A stretch of DNA of 64,000 nucleotides. It comes from Nocardioides sp. URHA0032. GTDB lineage: Bacteria; Actinomycetota; Actinomycetes; Propionibacteriales; Nocardioidaceae. How positions within the stretch are numbered: the first letter of the stretch is position 1; the number at the start of each line of letters is the position of its first letter. The DNA is taken from assembly GCF_000620645.1 (NCBI RefSeq), contig NZ_JIAV01000014.1, forward strand, positions 124,001 to 188,000. The letters run 5' to 3'. This document shows positions 41,041 through 50,045 of this stretch, one piece after another. Under the pieces are notes generated by a model. It worked only from the letters and a program-made list of their open reading frames with translations. It did not search any database and was not told the DNA's origin. The translations under genes were made by a program, and so were the position numbers.

Positions 41041-42792
41041 ATGGACACCACCAAGGTCGCCAACACGAACGGCACCGAGCCGGCGATCGCGGCGAAGCCG
41101 AGTCGTGCGGGCGCGGTCGCGTCCTGGGCGGATGATCGCCTCGGTCTCGCGACCATGGCGAAGAAGAACCTCCGCAAGGTCTTCCCTGACCACTGGTCGT
41201 TCATGCTCGGCGAGATCGCGCTCTGGAGCTTCGTCGTACTCCTGCTGACCGGCGTGTTCCTCACCCTGTGGTTCACCCCGAGCATGGGCGAGGTCCAGTA
41301 CAACGGCAGCTACGAGCAGCTGCGGGGCATCCAGATGTCCGAGGCGTACGCCTCGAGCCTGAAGATCTCCTTCGACGTGCGCGGCGGCCTGCTGATGCGC
41401 CAGATGCACCACTGGTCCGCGATGCTGTTCGTCGCCTCGATGATGGTGCACCTGCTGCGCGTCTGGTTCACCGGCGCGTTCCGCAAGCCGCGCGAGCTGA
41501 ACTGGGTGATCGGCTGCCTGCTGCTGCTCCTCGGCACCCTCGAGGGCTTCACCGGCTACTCGCTCCCCGATGATCTGCTCTCCGGCACCGGCATCCGCGC
41601 CGCGGACGGCTTCATCAAGGCCAGCCCGGTGGTCGGCACCTACATGTCGTTCCTGCTGTTCGGTGGCGAGTTCCCGGGTGAGTCGATCATCCCGCGGCTC
41701 TACATCATCCACGTGCTGCTGATCCCGGGCCTGCTGCTCGCGCTGGTCGGCGCGCACATGCTGCTGCTCGTGTACCACAAGCACACCCAGTGGCCCGGTC
41801 CCGGCCGCACCGAGAAGAACGTCGTGGGCTTCCCGATGCTCCCGGTGTACGCCGCCAAGGCCGGTGGCTTCTTCTTCATCGTGTTCGGCGTGACCGCCCT
41901 GATGGGCGCGTTGCTCTCGATCAACCCGGTGTGGAAGTACGGTCCCTACGATCCATCGAAGGTGACCGCGGGCTCCCAGCCGGACTGGTACATGGGCTGG
42001 CCGGACGGCGCGCTGCGCATCATGCCCGGCATCGAGACCCACATCTGGGGGGTCACGATCTCCTGGAACGTGATGCTGCCGATCCTGATCCTCCCGGTCG
42101 TGGCGTTCACGGTGCTGCTCCTGCTCCCGTTCATCGACGCCTGGGTGACCGGCGACAAGCGCGACCACCACCTGCTCTACCGGCCGCGGAACGCCCCGAC
42201 CCGCAGCGCGGTGATGGTGGCGCTGATGACGATGTACGGCCTCTTCTGGGCGGCCGGCGGCAACGACATCATCGCGATCCGGCTGCACGCCTCGATCAAC
42301 CAGATCACGTACTTCCTCCGGGCCGCCGTGATCGTGGGACCGGTCATCGCGTTCCTGGTGACCCGGCGCTGGTGCATCTCGCTCCAGCGCAAGGACAACG
42401 AGACACTGCTGCACGGCTACGAGACCGGCATCATCATGCGCTCCCCGGAGGGTGGCTACACGGAGCGGCACCTGCCGCTCGACGCCACCCGCGCCTACGT
42501 CCTCACCGCCCGCGACCGCGACCCGGTCGTCGACGGCGAGGTGCAGCACGAGGTGGACGGCAACGGCGTACCCACTCCGCACACCGGGCGGTTGTCCGGG
42601 GTCCGCAACCGGCTCCGCACCCTGATGTGGTCGGACAACGTGCAGAAGCCGACCGCGGAGGAGCTCGACGCGGGCCACCACCACGCCGAGCACGAGCACG
42701 AGCTCCAGACCGCCTTGGACGGCCACGCCGCGGACGGCCACCAGTTCGACGGCCACCACCTCGTCGAGGACGAGGGCCTGCGCCACCACTGA
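41041..42792 (+). CDS. qcrB: menaquinol-cytochrome c reductase cytochrome b subunit, His-rich tail
   Basis: 583 residues. MHHWSAMLFVASMMVHLLRV and LIPGLLLALVGAHMLLLVYH carry the haem-ligating His pairs; FTGYSLPDDLLSGTGIR and YKHTQ-like loop YHKHTQWPGPG shape the quinol sites. Oxidises menaquinol and pumps charge in the bc1-aa3 supercomplex. The C-terminal ~39 residues contain 11 His (AGHHHAEHEHE and later pairs), an extension that could bind copper, zinc or nickel. Last gene of ctaE-qcrCAB; a terminator follows 50 bases on. Confidence 0.95.
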   Translation: MDTTKVANTNGTEPAIAAKPSRAGAVASWADDRLGLATMAKKNLRKVFPDHWSFMLGEIALWSFVVLLLTGVFLTLWFTPSMGEVQYNGSYEQLRGIQMSEAYASSLKISFDVRGGLLMRQMHHWSAMLFVASMMVHLLRVWFTGAFRKPRELNWVIGCLLLLLGTLEGFTGYSLPDDLLSGTGIRAADGFIKASPVVGTYMSFLLFGGEFPGESIIPRLYIIHVLLIPGLLLALVGAHMLLLVYHKHTQWPGPGRTEKNVVGFPMLPVYAAKAGGFFFIVFGVTALMGALLSINPVWKYGPYDPSKVTAGSQPDWYMGWPDGALRIMPGIETHIWGVTISWNVMLPILILPVVAFTVLLLLPFIDAWVTGDKRDHHLLYRPRNAPTRSAVMVALMTMYGLFWAAGGNDIIAIRLHASINQITYFLRAAVIVGPVIAFLVTRRWCISLQRKDNETLLHGYETGIIMRSPEGGYTERHLPLDATRAYVLTARDRDPVVDGEVQHEVDGNGVPTPHTGRLSGVRNRLRTLMWSDNVQKPTAEELDAGHHHAEHEHELQTALDGHAADGHQFDGHHLVEDEGLRHH

Positions 42793-42842
42793 GGCCCCCC
42801 GCCTCGGCGTACCCGTACCACTGAGAAGGCCGTACCACTGCG

Positions 42843-42882
42843 AAGGCCGCCCCTCTCCCCCTCCGGGAGTCGGGCGGCCTTT
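42843..42882 (+). terminator. intrinsic terminator after qcrB
   Basis: AAGGCCGCCC pairs with GGGCGGCCTT (10 bp); the interior holds a second short hairpin (CTCCGGGAG), and TT follows. Just before it, GTACCACTGAGAAGGCC is repeated directly as GTACCACTGCGAAGGCC. Confidence 0.75.
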
Positions 42883-42892
42883 CGTGTTCCCC

Positions 42893-43165
42893 GCCGAGTC
42901 GGCGCAGTCTCAGCCAGCCCGCCCGCCGAGTCGGCGCAGTCTCAGCCAGCCCGCCCGCCGAGTCGGCGCAGTCTCAGCCAGCCGGCCCGCCGAGTCGGCG
43001 CAGTCTCAGCCAGCCCGCCCGCCGAGTCGGCGCAGTCTCAGCCAGCCCGCCCGCCGAGTCGGCGCAGTCTCAGCCAGCCCGCCCGCCGAGTCGGCGCAGT
43101 CTCAGCTGAGATGGCGCCGACTCGGCGTCGCTGCAGCTGAGTTGGCGCCGACTCGGCGTCGCTGA
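42893..43165. repeat. seven tandem 32-bp repeats followed by two inverted copies
   Basis: Units begin GCCGAGTCGGCGCAGTCTCA at 42893, 42925, 42957, 42989, 43021, 43053 and 43085, each followed by GCCAGCCCGCCC (one unit has a C-to-G change). From about 43111 the core returns in the opposite direction twice (GGCGCCGACTCGGCGTCGCT). Each core holds the near-palindrome GCCGA-G-TCGGC. Near-identity of the copies points to recent expansion. No gene is convincing here. It separates qcrB from the L,D-transpeptidase gene; the stop of the latter is six bases after the last copy. Confidence 0.9.
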
Positions 43166-43170
43166 GGGGC

Positions 43171-44379
43171 TCAGCTCAGGGCGGAGCCCTGCTCGTACTG
43201 CTTGAACGACTCGTTCCAGTCGCCGTAGCCGTTGTCGAGGGTCATCGGCTTGTCGCTGCCGGTGTACTCGACCACGTCGCCGCGGCGGGACATCGCGTAG
43301 AGCCAGGCGGCGTTGGCGGTGCTCATGCCGGTGCAGCCGTGGGAGACGTTGGCGTAGCCCTGCGAGCCGACCGACCACGGGGCGGCGTGGATGAACTCAC
43401 CGGAGTAGGTGAGGCGCATCGCCCACTGGACGCCCTCGATGTTGTAGGCGTCGGCGCCGGTGATGCCGACGGTCTCGGAGTTCATGTCCTTGGACGCGAA
43501 CTTCTCGATGATGACCTTGGTGCCGGAGCGCGTCGTGTACGTCGGCTGCTGGCCGGTCGTGATGGGGATGGTGCGCAGCAGCTTGCCGTTGCTGAAGACC
43601 TTCATCTGGTGCGACACCATGTTCACGCGGTAGACGTGCGCGTCGCCGACGTGGAAGTTCAGCTCACGGCTCTCCTGGCCGTAGATGCCGTTGCCGGCCG
43701 GGACGCTGTTCACGTCGACGTCGACGTGCACGTCGGTGTCGGCCTTCCAGTACGACTTCGGGCGCCAGTGCGCCTCGGTGCTGCTCAGCCAGTGCCACGC
43801 GCCGGGCTGGGCCGGCTTCGACGTGACCGTCATGTGCTTCTCGAACGCCGCCTTGTCGGTCACCGGGACGTCGAACGTGACGATCACCGGCATGCCGACC
43901 CCGACGGTCTCGCCGGCCAAAGGCGCGACGGAGGGGTAGGTCTGCTGGTCCAGGGTGAGCGCCTGGGTGTGGAAGTTCGCGGTGCGGGTGACCTTCGAGC
44001 CGTCGGTCTTCTCCGCCGTCGCGGTCATCGTGTACGACGTGCCGGGCTCGAGCCGGTCGGTGGCGGTCCAGCTGGACCCGTCGCTCGCGAGCTCGCCGGC
44101 CAGGGTGGCGCCCGAGGAGGACACCTTCACGGCGTCGATCGTGCCGCCCTGCGCGGACACGCTCACCGCGTGGTCCACCGGGACGTCCTGGGCGCCCTTC
44201 TTGATGCTCGTCGTGAGCCGGAGCGCCGGGACCGGCTCCGAGGGAGAGGCCGACGACGGCTCATCACTCCCGGCGGCGCCCGGGACCGCGTCGTCGGTGT
44301 TGCACGCGGCCAGGGTCAGGCTCAGAGCGCCCACCGTGACGAAGGTGGCCGCGCGCAGGAGCAGACGACTGTCGGACAT
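43171..44379 (-). CDS. L,D-transpeptidase lipoprotein (Ig-like plus YkuD)
   Basis: 402 residues. Signal sequence with lipobox LTLAAC (Cys ~26), Ser/Pro-rich linker, Ig-like domains (~50-250) and a YkuD catalytic domain with FIHAAPWSVGSQGYANVSHG and CTGMS; catalytic Cys349 in SHGC with His upstream. It should make 3-3 cross-links between meso-DAP residues in peptidoglycan, as Ldt proteins of mycobacteria do. Active-site motif is complete. It is a single gene, bounded on its 3' side by the repeat array and on its 5' side by an 93-base gap to ctaF. Confidence 0.94.
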   Translation of the reverse strand: MSDSRLLLRAATFVTVGALSLTLAACNTDDAVPGAAGSDEPSSASPSEPVPALRLTTSIKKGAQDVPVDHAVSVSAQGGTIDAVKVSSSGATLAGELASDGSSWTATDRLEPGTSYTMTATAEKTDGSKVTRTANFHTQALTLDQQTYPSVAPLAGETVGVGMPVIVTFDVPVTDKAAFEKHMTVTSKPAQPGAWHWLSSTEAHWRPKSYWKADTDVHVDVDVNSVPAGNGIYGQESRELNFHVGDAHVYRVNMVSHQMKVFSNGKLLRTIPITTGQQPTYTTRSGTKVIIEKFASKDMNSETVGITGADAYNIEGVQWAMRLTYSGEFIHAAPWSVGSQGYANVSHGCTGMSTANAAWLYAMSRRGDVVEYTGSDKPMTLDNGYGDWNESFKQYEQGSALS

Positions 44380-44472
44380 GCAGGAACTCCCCGTGACGAG
44401 CGTGCTGATCGATCACCACCAGACTAACCGGACCCACCACAGGATCCGATTCGGCGCGGCGTGAGAGTTGCC

Positions 44473-44871
44473 TCAGTGCGCGTGCACGCCCCGGTAGTAC
44501 TCGAAGATCCACCCCGACAGCGCCAGCGCGCCCAGGACGACGCCGATGATGAACAGCCACCACGCGCCCATGGCCACGCCGTACACGCACACGCCGAGCG
44601 TGGCGGCGCACCACAGCGGCCACCAGGAGTACGGCGGGAAGAAGCCCAGCTCGCCCGCGCCGTCGGCGATCTCGCCGTCCTTGCGGTCCTCGGGGCGCGG
44701 GTCCATCTTCTTCGCGTGGAAGCCCAGGTAGAGCGTCATCATGCCCGCGAGCAGGGTGGTCATGGTGAGGGCGGAGGTGCCGGTCCACTCAGAGGTGATG
44801 AACCAGTACGCCGGGCTGACCAGCAGGAAGAAGATCGTGACGATCCCGAAGATCCAGGCCTCGGACTTCAT
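44473..44871 (-). CDS. ctaF: cytochrome c oxidase subunit IV (actinobacterial CtaF)
   Basis: 132 residues, four membrane helices: IFGIVTIFFLLVSPAYWFIT, ALTMTTLLAGMMTLYLGFHA, WWPLWCAATLGVCVYGVAMG and IGVVLGALALSGWIFEYYRG. The loop HAKKMDPRPEDRKDGEIADG and GELGFFPPYSWWP is characteristic of actinobacterial subunit IV. Starts inside the ctaD stop (ATGA). Confidence 0.94.
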   Translation of the reverse strand: MKSEAWIFGIVTIFFLLVSPAYWFITSEWTGTSALTMTTLLAGMMTLYLGFHAKKMDPRPEDRKDGEIADGAGELGFFPPYSWWPLWCAATLGVCVYGVAMGAWWLFIIGVVLGALALSGWIFEYYRGVHAH

Positions 44872-46622
44872 CAGGCGTTGCCCTCCGGGTTGTCGTGGTT
44901 GCGGTCGCGCAGCATCTCCTCGCGACCCTCCATGTCAGGCGCGTCGGCCGGCCCGCCGACCCGCGCCATCTCGTTGTCCTCGAGCTCGATCGCGGCGACC
45001 TCCGGGTGGTGGAGGTCGAACGCCGGCGACTCCGAGCGGATCCGCGGGATCGACACGAAGTTGTGCCGTGGCGGCGGGCAGCTGGTCGCCCACTCCAGCG
45101 AGCGGCCCCAGCCCCACGGGTCGTCGGTGTTGACCAGCGGGGCGCGCCGCGAGACGTAGACGTTGTAGAGGAACGGCAGCGTCGAGGCACCGAGCAGGAA
45201 CGCTCCGATGGTCGAGACCTGGTTGAGCGTCGTGAACCCGTCGCCCGGCAGGTAGTCGGCATACCGCCGCGGCATGCCCTCGACACCCAGCCAGTGCTGG
45301 ATGAGGAACGTCGTATGGAAGCCGATGAACAGCAGCCAGAAGTGCAGCTTGCCGAGGCGCTCGTCGAGCATCCGCCCGGTCATCTTGGGCCACCAGAAGT
45401 AGAAGCCCGCGAACATCGCGAACACCACCGTGCCGAAGACGACGTAGTGGAAGTGCGCGACCACGAAGTAGGAGTCGGACACGTGGAAGTCCAGCGGCGG
45501 GCTCGCCAGGATCACGCCGGTCAGGCCGCCGAAGAGGAACGTCGTCAGGAAGCCGATCGACCAGAGCATGGGCGTGTCGAAGGAGATCGACCCGCCCCAC
45601 ATCGTCCCGATCCAGTTGAAGAACTTCACTCCTGTTGGAACCGCGATCAGGAAGGTCATGCCCGAGAAGAACGGCAGGTCCACGGCGCCGGTGACGAACA
45701 TGTGGTGCGCCCACACCGCGACCGACAGGATCGCGATGCCGAGGGTCGCGCCGACGAGGCCGATGTAGCCGAACACCGGCTTGCGGCTGAACACCGGCAG
45801 GATCTCGGTCACGATGCCGAAGAACGGCAGCGCGATGATGTAGACCTCGGGGTGACCGAAGAACCAGAACAGGTGCTGCCAGAGGATGGCGCCGCCGTGC
45901 GAGGTGTCGAACACGTGCGCGCCGAGCTGGCGGTCCGCCTCGAGCGAGAGCAGCGCGCCGGCGAGCACCGGGAACGCGATGAGCACCAGCAGGCTGGTGA
46001 CCAGCGTGTTCCAGACGAAGATCGGCATCCGGAACATCGTCATGCCGGGCGCGCGCATGCAGATGATCGTGGTGATGAAGTTGACCGCGCCCAGGATGGT
46101 GCCGAGACCGGCCATCCAGAGGCCCATGATCCAGAGGTCACCACCGACGCCCGGCGACCGGACGGCGTCCGACAGCGGGGTGTAGGCGAACCAGCCGAAG
46201 TCGGCGGCGCCCTGCGGGGTGAGGAAGCCGGAGCCCGCGATCAGCCCACCGAACAGGAACAGCCAGTAGCTGAACATGTTCAGGCGCGGGAACGCGACGT
46301 CGGGCGAGCCGATCTGCAGCGGCATGATGACGTTGCCGAAGCCGAAGAACAGCGGGGTCGCGAACAGCAGCAGCATGATCGTGCCGTGCATCGTGAAGAG
46401 CTGGTTGTAGACCTCGTCGTTCACGATCTGCATGCCCGGGTACGCCAGCTCCGAGCGGATCAGCATGGCCATCAGGCCAGCGATCAGGAACCAGGCGAAC
46501 GACGTGCCGAGGTACAGCTTGCCGATCAGCTTGTGGTCGGTCGTGGTCAGGATCCGCGCGAGCTCCTGCCCGAGCGGACGACGCTTCGCGACGCTGGTGG
46601 GCGTGGCGGCGGTGGCGGTCAC
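44871..46622 (-). CDS. ctaD: cytochrome c oxidase subunit I
   Basis: 583 residues, twelve membrane helices. [20 protein letters not shown] (haem a His), [18 protein letters not shown] (Cu-B His and cross-linked Tyr), [17 protein letters not shown] and [20 protein letters not shown] hold the metal ligands. Catalytic subunit that reduces oxygen to water and pumps protons. GTG 46622 overlaps the ctaC stop (GTGA); the open frame upstream is the shadow of ctaC. Confidence 0.96.
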   Translation of the reverse strand: MTATAATPTSVAKRRPLGQELARILTTTDHKLIGKLYLGTSFAWFLIAGLMAMLIRSELAYPGMQIVNDEVYNQLFTMHGTIMLLLFATPLFFGFGNVIMPLQIGSPDVAFPRLNMFSYWLFLFGGLIAGSGFLTPQGAADFGWFAYTPLSDAVRSPGVGGDLWIMGLWMAGLGTILGAVNFITTIICMRAPGMTMFRMPIFVWNTLVTSLLVLIAFPVLAGALLSLEADRQLGAHVFDTSHGGAILWQHLFWFFGHPEVYIIALPFFGIVTEILPVFSRKPVFGYIGLVGATLGIAILSVAVWAHHMFVTGAVDLPFFSGMTFLIAVPTGVKFFNWIGTMWGGSISFDTPMLWSIGFLTTFLFGGLTGVILASPPLDFHVSDSYFVVAHFHYVVFGTVVFAMFAGFYFWWPKMTGRMLDERLGKLHFWLLFIGFHTTFLIQHWLGVEGMPRRYADYLPGDGFTTLNQVSTIGAFLLGASTLPFLYNVYVSRRAPLVNTDDPWGWGRSLEWATSCPPPRHNFVSIPRIRSESPAFDLHHPEVAAIELEDNEMARVGGPADAPDMEGREEMLRDRNHDNPEGNA

Positions 46623-47515
46623 TTGCCTTCTCCCTCGGGTTCCTCGTCCAGTCCGACCTGGGTGCTGGCGTTCTGGCCGCCGATCAGCGGCTTGTCGCTC
46701 TCGGCGCCCGCGTCCTGGAGGCTCTGCACGTAGGCGTCGTAGTCCTCGCGGGACACGACCTTCACGTCGAACAGCATCCGCGAGTGGTAGACGCCGCACA
46801 GCTCGTAGCACTTGCCGCGGTAGTCGCCGATGCGGGTGGGGGTGATCTCGTAGTGGTTCACGCGACCCGGGACGACGTCCATCTTCATCAGGAACGCCGG
46901 CACGCCGAGGTCGTGGATGACGTCGGGCGAGTGCAGGTTGAACCGCGTCGTCTCGCCGACGGGCAGGACCAGCAGCGGGAAGTGCGAGCCGGTGCCGGAG
47001 TCGTGGACGTACGACTGGTACGGGAAGTTGTCGTCGAACAGGTCGTCGTCCGCGGACCGGTCCTGGTTGCCGATGCCGTAGTTGAAGGTCCACGACCACT
47101 GCTGGCCGGTGACCTCGATGGTGTTGTCGACGGGCCGGTCGTCGTCGAGCACGAAGTTCTGGACCTTCACGGTGTGCGCGAAGAACACGATCACCATGAT
47201 GATCGGCGCGATCGTGTAGAAGATCTCGAGCGGCAGGTTGTAGCGCGTCTGGATCGGGATCTCGTCATCGCTGCGGCGACGGAACCGGAAGACCGCCCAG
47301 AAGATGAGGCCCCAGACGACGACTCCGGTGATCAGCGCGGCGATCCACGCGCCCTGCCAGAGGTTGAGGATGTGCTCGCCCTGCTCGGACGCGGGGTCCG
47401 GCATGGCGAACCGCTCCCACTGGCCCTGGGTCTCGGACGAACAGCCGCCCAACGCGAGGACACCGACGCCCACGGCGGCCAGGGCGGCCACACGCTTGGG
47501 GAGTTGCAGACTCAA
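46619..47515 (-). CDS. ctaC: cytochrome c oxidase subunit II
   Basis: 298 residues. Signal with lipobox LALGGC (Cys ~24), two membrane helices ([20 protein letters not shown] and [19 protein letters not shown]), and the Cu-A site [16 protein letters not shown] with an upstream His. It accepts electrons from the QcrC haem. TTG is the start. An insertion of ~25 charged residues ([16 protein letters not shown]) before the Cu-A domain resembles other actinobacterial CtaC proteins. First gene of ctaC-ctaD-ctaF; TAGTGT at about -50 may be its -10 box. Confidence 0.95.
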   Translation of the reverse strand: MSLQLPKRVAALAAVGVGVLALGGCSSETQGQWERFAMPDPASEQGEHILNLWQGAWIAALITGVVVWGLIFWAVFRFRRRSDDEIPIQTRYNLPLEIFYTIAPIIMVIVFFAHTVKVQNFVLDDDRPVDNTIEVTGQQWSWTFNYGIGNQDRSADDDLFDDNFPYQSYVHDSGTGSHFPLLVLPVGETTRFNLHSPDVIHDLGVPAFLMKMDVVPGRVNHYEITPTRIGDYRGKCYELCGVYHSRMLFDVKVVSREDYDAYVQSLQDAGAESDKPLIGGQNASTQVGLDEEPEGEGK

Positions 47516-47598
47516 CGCTTGAGCCTCTCTCTCAGCACGATCACGGATACGCAGAACACTATCGGAACCGGGCCCCGGATCGACTGGTGGGGGGCCGG

Positions 47599-47604
47599 TA
47601 CGTT
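47599..47604 (+). promoter_or_regulatory. -10 box of a probable leaderless promoter
   Basis: TACGTT ends 6 bases before GTG 47611; it favours this start over 47587. Confidence 0.5.
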
Positions 47605-47610
47605 GCGGGT

Positions 47611-48717
47611 GTGAGAAACGCCTCCGGGTACCTCGACGCCGCGTCGTCGGAGCCGCTCCACCCGGCCGCCCGGGAGACCCTGGCGGCGGCGCTCGACCGG
47701 GGGTACGCCGACCCGCGGCGGCTGCACGGGCCCGGCCGGGACGCCCGGCTGCTGCTCGACAACGCGCGGGCGGTCGTCGCGGAGTGCCTCGGGGTGCGCG
47801 CCGACGAGGTCACCTTCACCTCCTCCGGCACCGACGCGGTCCATCGCGGGCTGCTGGGCCTGCGGCTGGGTCTGCCGCACGGTGCCGACACCCCGGTTTC
47901 CCACTCGGCCGTCGAGCACTCCTCCGTCCTCCACGCGGCCCGCTGGACGGGCGTGGAGCCGGTCGTCGCGCAGGTCGACCGGCTCGGCCGGGTCGCCCCG
48001 TCCGGGTTCGCCGGGTCGACCGGCGGGGTGGCCGCGCTCCAGCACGCCAACCACGAGGTCGGCACCGTCCAGCCGCTCGCCGACCTGGAGGTCGGCGTAC
48101 CGCTCTTCGTGGACGCCTGCGCCAGCATGGGCCGGCTGCCGCTCCCGGACCGCTGGGACGTGGTCGCCGGCTCCGCCCACAAGTGGGGCGGCCCGGCCGG
48201 GGTCGGCGTGCTCGTGGTGCGCAAGGGCGCACTCTGGGTGAACCCGTTCCCCGGCGACGACCGCGTGGACGAGCGGTCGGCCGGCTTCGAGAACGTCCCC
48301 GCCGCGCTCGCCGCGGCCGCCGCCCTCCGGGCGGTGGTCACCGACCGCGCCGAGACGAACGCTCGCCAGCACGCGCTCGTCGACCGGATCCGGGCGGCGG
48401 CCGCGGAGATCCCGGACGTCGAGGTGGTCGGTGACCCCGTCGACCGCCTCCCCCACCTCGTCACCTTCTCCTGCCTCTACGTCGACGGTGAGGCGATCGT
48501 GACGGAGCTCGACCGGCGCGGGTACGGCGTCGCCAGCGGGTCGGCCTGCACCGCCTCGACACTCGCGCCGAGCCACGTCCTCGAGGCGATGGGCGTGCTC
48601 ACCCACGGCAACGTCCGGGTCTCGCTCACCCGGGAGACCACCGCGGCCGACGTGGACGGGTTCCTGGCCGTGCTGCCCGACGTCGTGCGCGAGATCCGGT
48701 CCCGGGTGGGGCTGTGA
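47611..48717 (+). CDS. cysteine desulfurase (class V aminotransferase, NifS-like)
   Basis: 368 residues. YLDAASSEPLHPAARETLAA at the N-terminus, TFTSSGTDAVHRGLLGL, HSAVEHSSVLHA (PLP-stacking His), the PLP Lys in GSAHKWGGPAGVG, and the catalytic Cys in GVASGSACTAST. It takes sulfur from cysteine as a persulfide. The very next gene, overlapping by four bases, is a TusA-type sulfur carrier, the natural acceptor. Divergent from ctaC, so the sulfur may serve tRNA thiolation or another cofactor rather than being an isc-type operon. Confidence 0.92.
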   Translation: MRNASGYLDAASSEPLHPAARETLAAALDRGYADPRRLHGPGRDARLLLDNARAVVAECLGVRADEVTFTSSGTDAVHRGLLGLRLGLPHGADTPVSHSAVEHSSVLHAARWTGVEPVVAQVDRLGRVAPSGFAGSTGGVAALQHANHEVGTVQPLADLEVGVPLFVDACASMGRLPLPDRWDVVAGSAHKWGGPAGVGVLVVRKGALWVNPFPGDDRVDERSAGFENVPAALAAAAALRAVVTDRAETNARQHALVDRIRAAAAEIPDVEVVGDPVDRLPHLVTFSCLYVDGEAIVTELDRRGYGVASGSACTASTLAPSHVLEAMGVLTHGNVRVSLTRETTAADVDGFLAVLPDVVREIRSRVGL

Positions 48718-48938
48718 CCGGCGCCGAGCTGGAGCTCGACTGCCGCGGGATGCTCTGCCCGCTGCCGGTCATCGAGCTCGGCAAGCGGTACGCCGAGGTG
48801 CCGGTCGGCGGCCTGGTCGCCGTGCTCGCCGACGACGTCGCGGCCCGCACCGACATCCCGGCCTGGTGCCGGATGCGCGGCCAGGAGTACGTCGGCGAGG
48901 AGCCGACAGGTCGCTACGTCGTCCGCCGGCTCAGCTGA
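48714..48938 (+). CDS. TusA-family sulfur carrier
   Basis: 74 residues. LDCRGMLCPLPVIELGKRYA contains the sulfur-carrying Cys of the CPxP motif (CPLP). The rest is the two-layer TusA fold, with a second Cys in AWCRMRGQEY. It receives persulfide sulfur from the desulfurase encoded upstream and passes it on, classically for tRNA 2-thiouridine. GTG start overlaps the desulfurase stop. Its last 25 bases overlap the end of the convergent FAD reductase gene. Confidence 0.92.
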   Translation: MTGAELELDCRGMLCPLPVIELGKRYAEVPVGGLVAVLADDVAARTDIPAWCRMRGQEYVGEEPTGRYVVRRLS

Positions 48939-50041
48939 TCCGGGTCGACGGTCTGCCCCACCAGCTCCCTCATCTCGTCGATCGCGTCCCACTCGTTGAC
49001 GTGCATCGCGCCCAGCACCCGGCCGGCGTCGTGCCAGAAGACCACCGCCTGTCGCGCGGCGAGGTCGCCCCTCACCACGACGCTGCCGAGGTGCTCGCGC
49101 GGGACGTGGCCGACGTACTCCATGCCGAGGTCGTACTGGTCGGTGAAGAAGTACGGCGACCGCTCGTACGCCTCGGTCCCGCCGAGCATCACCCGGGCGG
49201 CGGCCTTGCCCTGCTCGATCGCGTTGTCCCAGTGCTCGACGCGCAGCCGGCCGAACACCGGGTGGTCGTGGGCGGCGATGTCGCCGGCGGCGAGGACGAG
49301 CGGGTCGGACGTGCGCAACGTCGCGTCCACGAGCACCCCGTTGTCGACGTCCAGCCCGGCGTCGCGGGCCAGGTCGACCCGCGGCACGGCCCCGACGGCG
49401 ACGAGCACGAGGTCGGCCGGCACGGGCGGCGTCCCGTCGAAGGAGGTGCCGAGCCGGAGGTCGACGCCGTGCTCCCGGTGGAGGTCGGCGAACATCGACC
49501 CGACCCGCTCGCCCACCACGCCGAGCAGCGGCTGCGCCTGGGGCTCCACGACGGTGACCTCGCAGCCGGCGGCCCGGGCGGCGGCGGTCACCTCGAGGCC
49601 GATCCAGCCGCCTCCCACCACCAGCACGCGCGGCTGCTGGAGCAGGGCCGCGCGCAGGGCGCGGGAGTCGTCGCGGGTCCGCAGGTAGACGGCGCCCTCG
49701 ACCGGGAGCCGCCGCGGCTCCGACCCGGTGGCGAGCAGGAGCCGCTCGTACGCGACGTCGCCGGCATCGGTCTCGACGACCTGCCGGAGCCGGTCGATCC
49801 GGCGCGCCGCCGAGCCGGTGCGCATGTCCACGCCCTGGTCGGCGTACCACTGCGCGTCGTGGACGTCGGTGCCGTCGGCCTCCTCCTTGCCGAGCAGGAC
49901 CTCCTTGGAGAGCGGTGGCCGATGGTAGGGCAGGTACGACTCCGCACCCAGGACCACCACGTCGCCGTCGTACCCCTGCTCGCGCAGCTCCTCGACCGCG
50001 GACGCGCCCGCGAGGCCTCCACCGACGATCACGTGTGCCAT
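48914..50041 (-). CDS. FAD-dependent pyridine nucleotide-disulfide oxidoreductase (ferredoxin reductase type)
   Basis: 375 residues. HVIVGGGLAGASAVEELRE is the FAD dinucleotide motif; LSKEVLLGKEEADG, YERLLLATGSEPRRLP and the NAD(P) motif VLVVGGGWIGLEVTAAARA follow, then VLAAGDIAAHDHPVFG near the C-terminus. No CxxxxC redox disulfide is seen, so it is of the ferredoxin/putidaredoxin reductase type: NAD(P)H reduces FAD, then an iron-sulfur carrier. Probably the last gene of the doxX-folE run (five-base gap after folE). Partner ferredoxin not found in this window. Confidence 0.9.
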   Translation of the reverse strand: MAHVIVGGGLAGASAVEELREQGYDGDVVVLGAESYLPYHRPPLSKEVLLGKEEADGTDVHDAQWYADQGVDMRTGSAARRIDRLRQVVETDAGDVAYERLLLATGSEPRRLPVEGAVYLRTRDDSRALRAALLQQPRVLVVGGGWIGLEVTAAARAAGCEVTVVEPQAQPLLGVVGERVGSMFADLHREHGVDLRLGTSFDGTPPVPADLVLVAVGAVPRVDLARDAGLDVDNGVLVDATLRTSDPLVLAAGDIAAHDHPVFGRLRVEHWDNAIEQGKAAARVMLGGTEAYERSPYFFTDQYDLGMEYVGHVPREHLGSVVVRGDLAARQAVVFWHDAGRVLGAMHVNEWDAIDEMRELVGQTVDPDQLSRRTT

Positions 50042-50045
50042 GGGT

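Noticed and set aside
42893..43120. CRISPR array
   Set aside because: The repeats are contiguous with a 32-bp period and the part between cores is the same in every copy. There are no variable spacers and no cas genes nearby.
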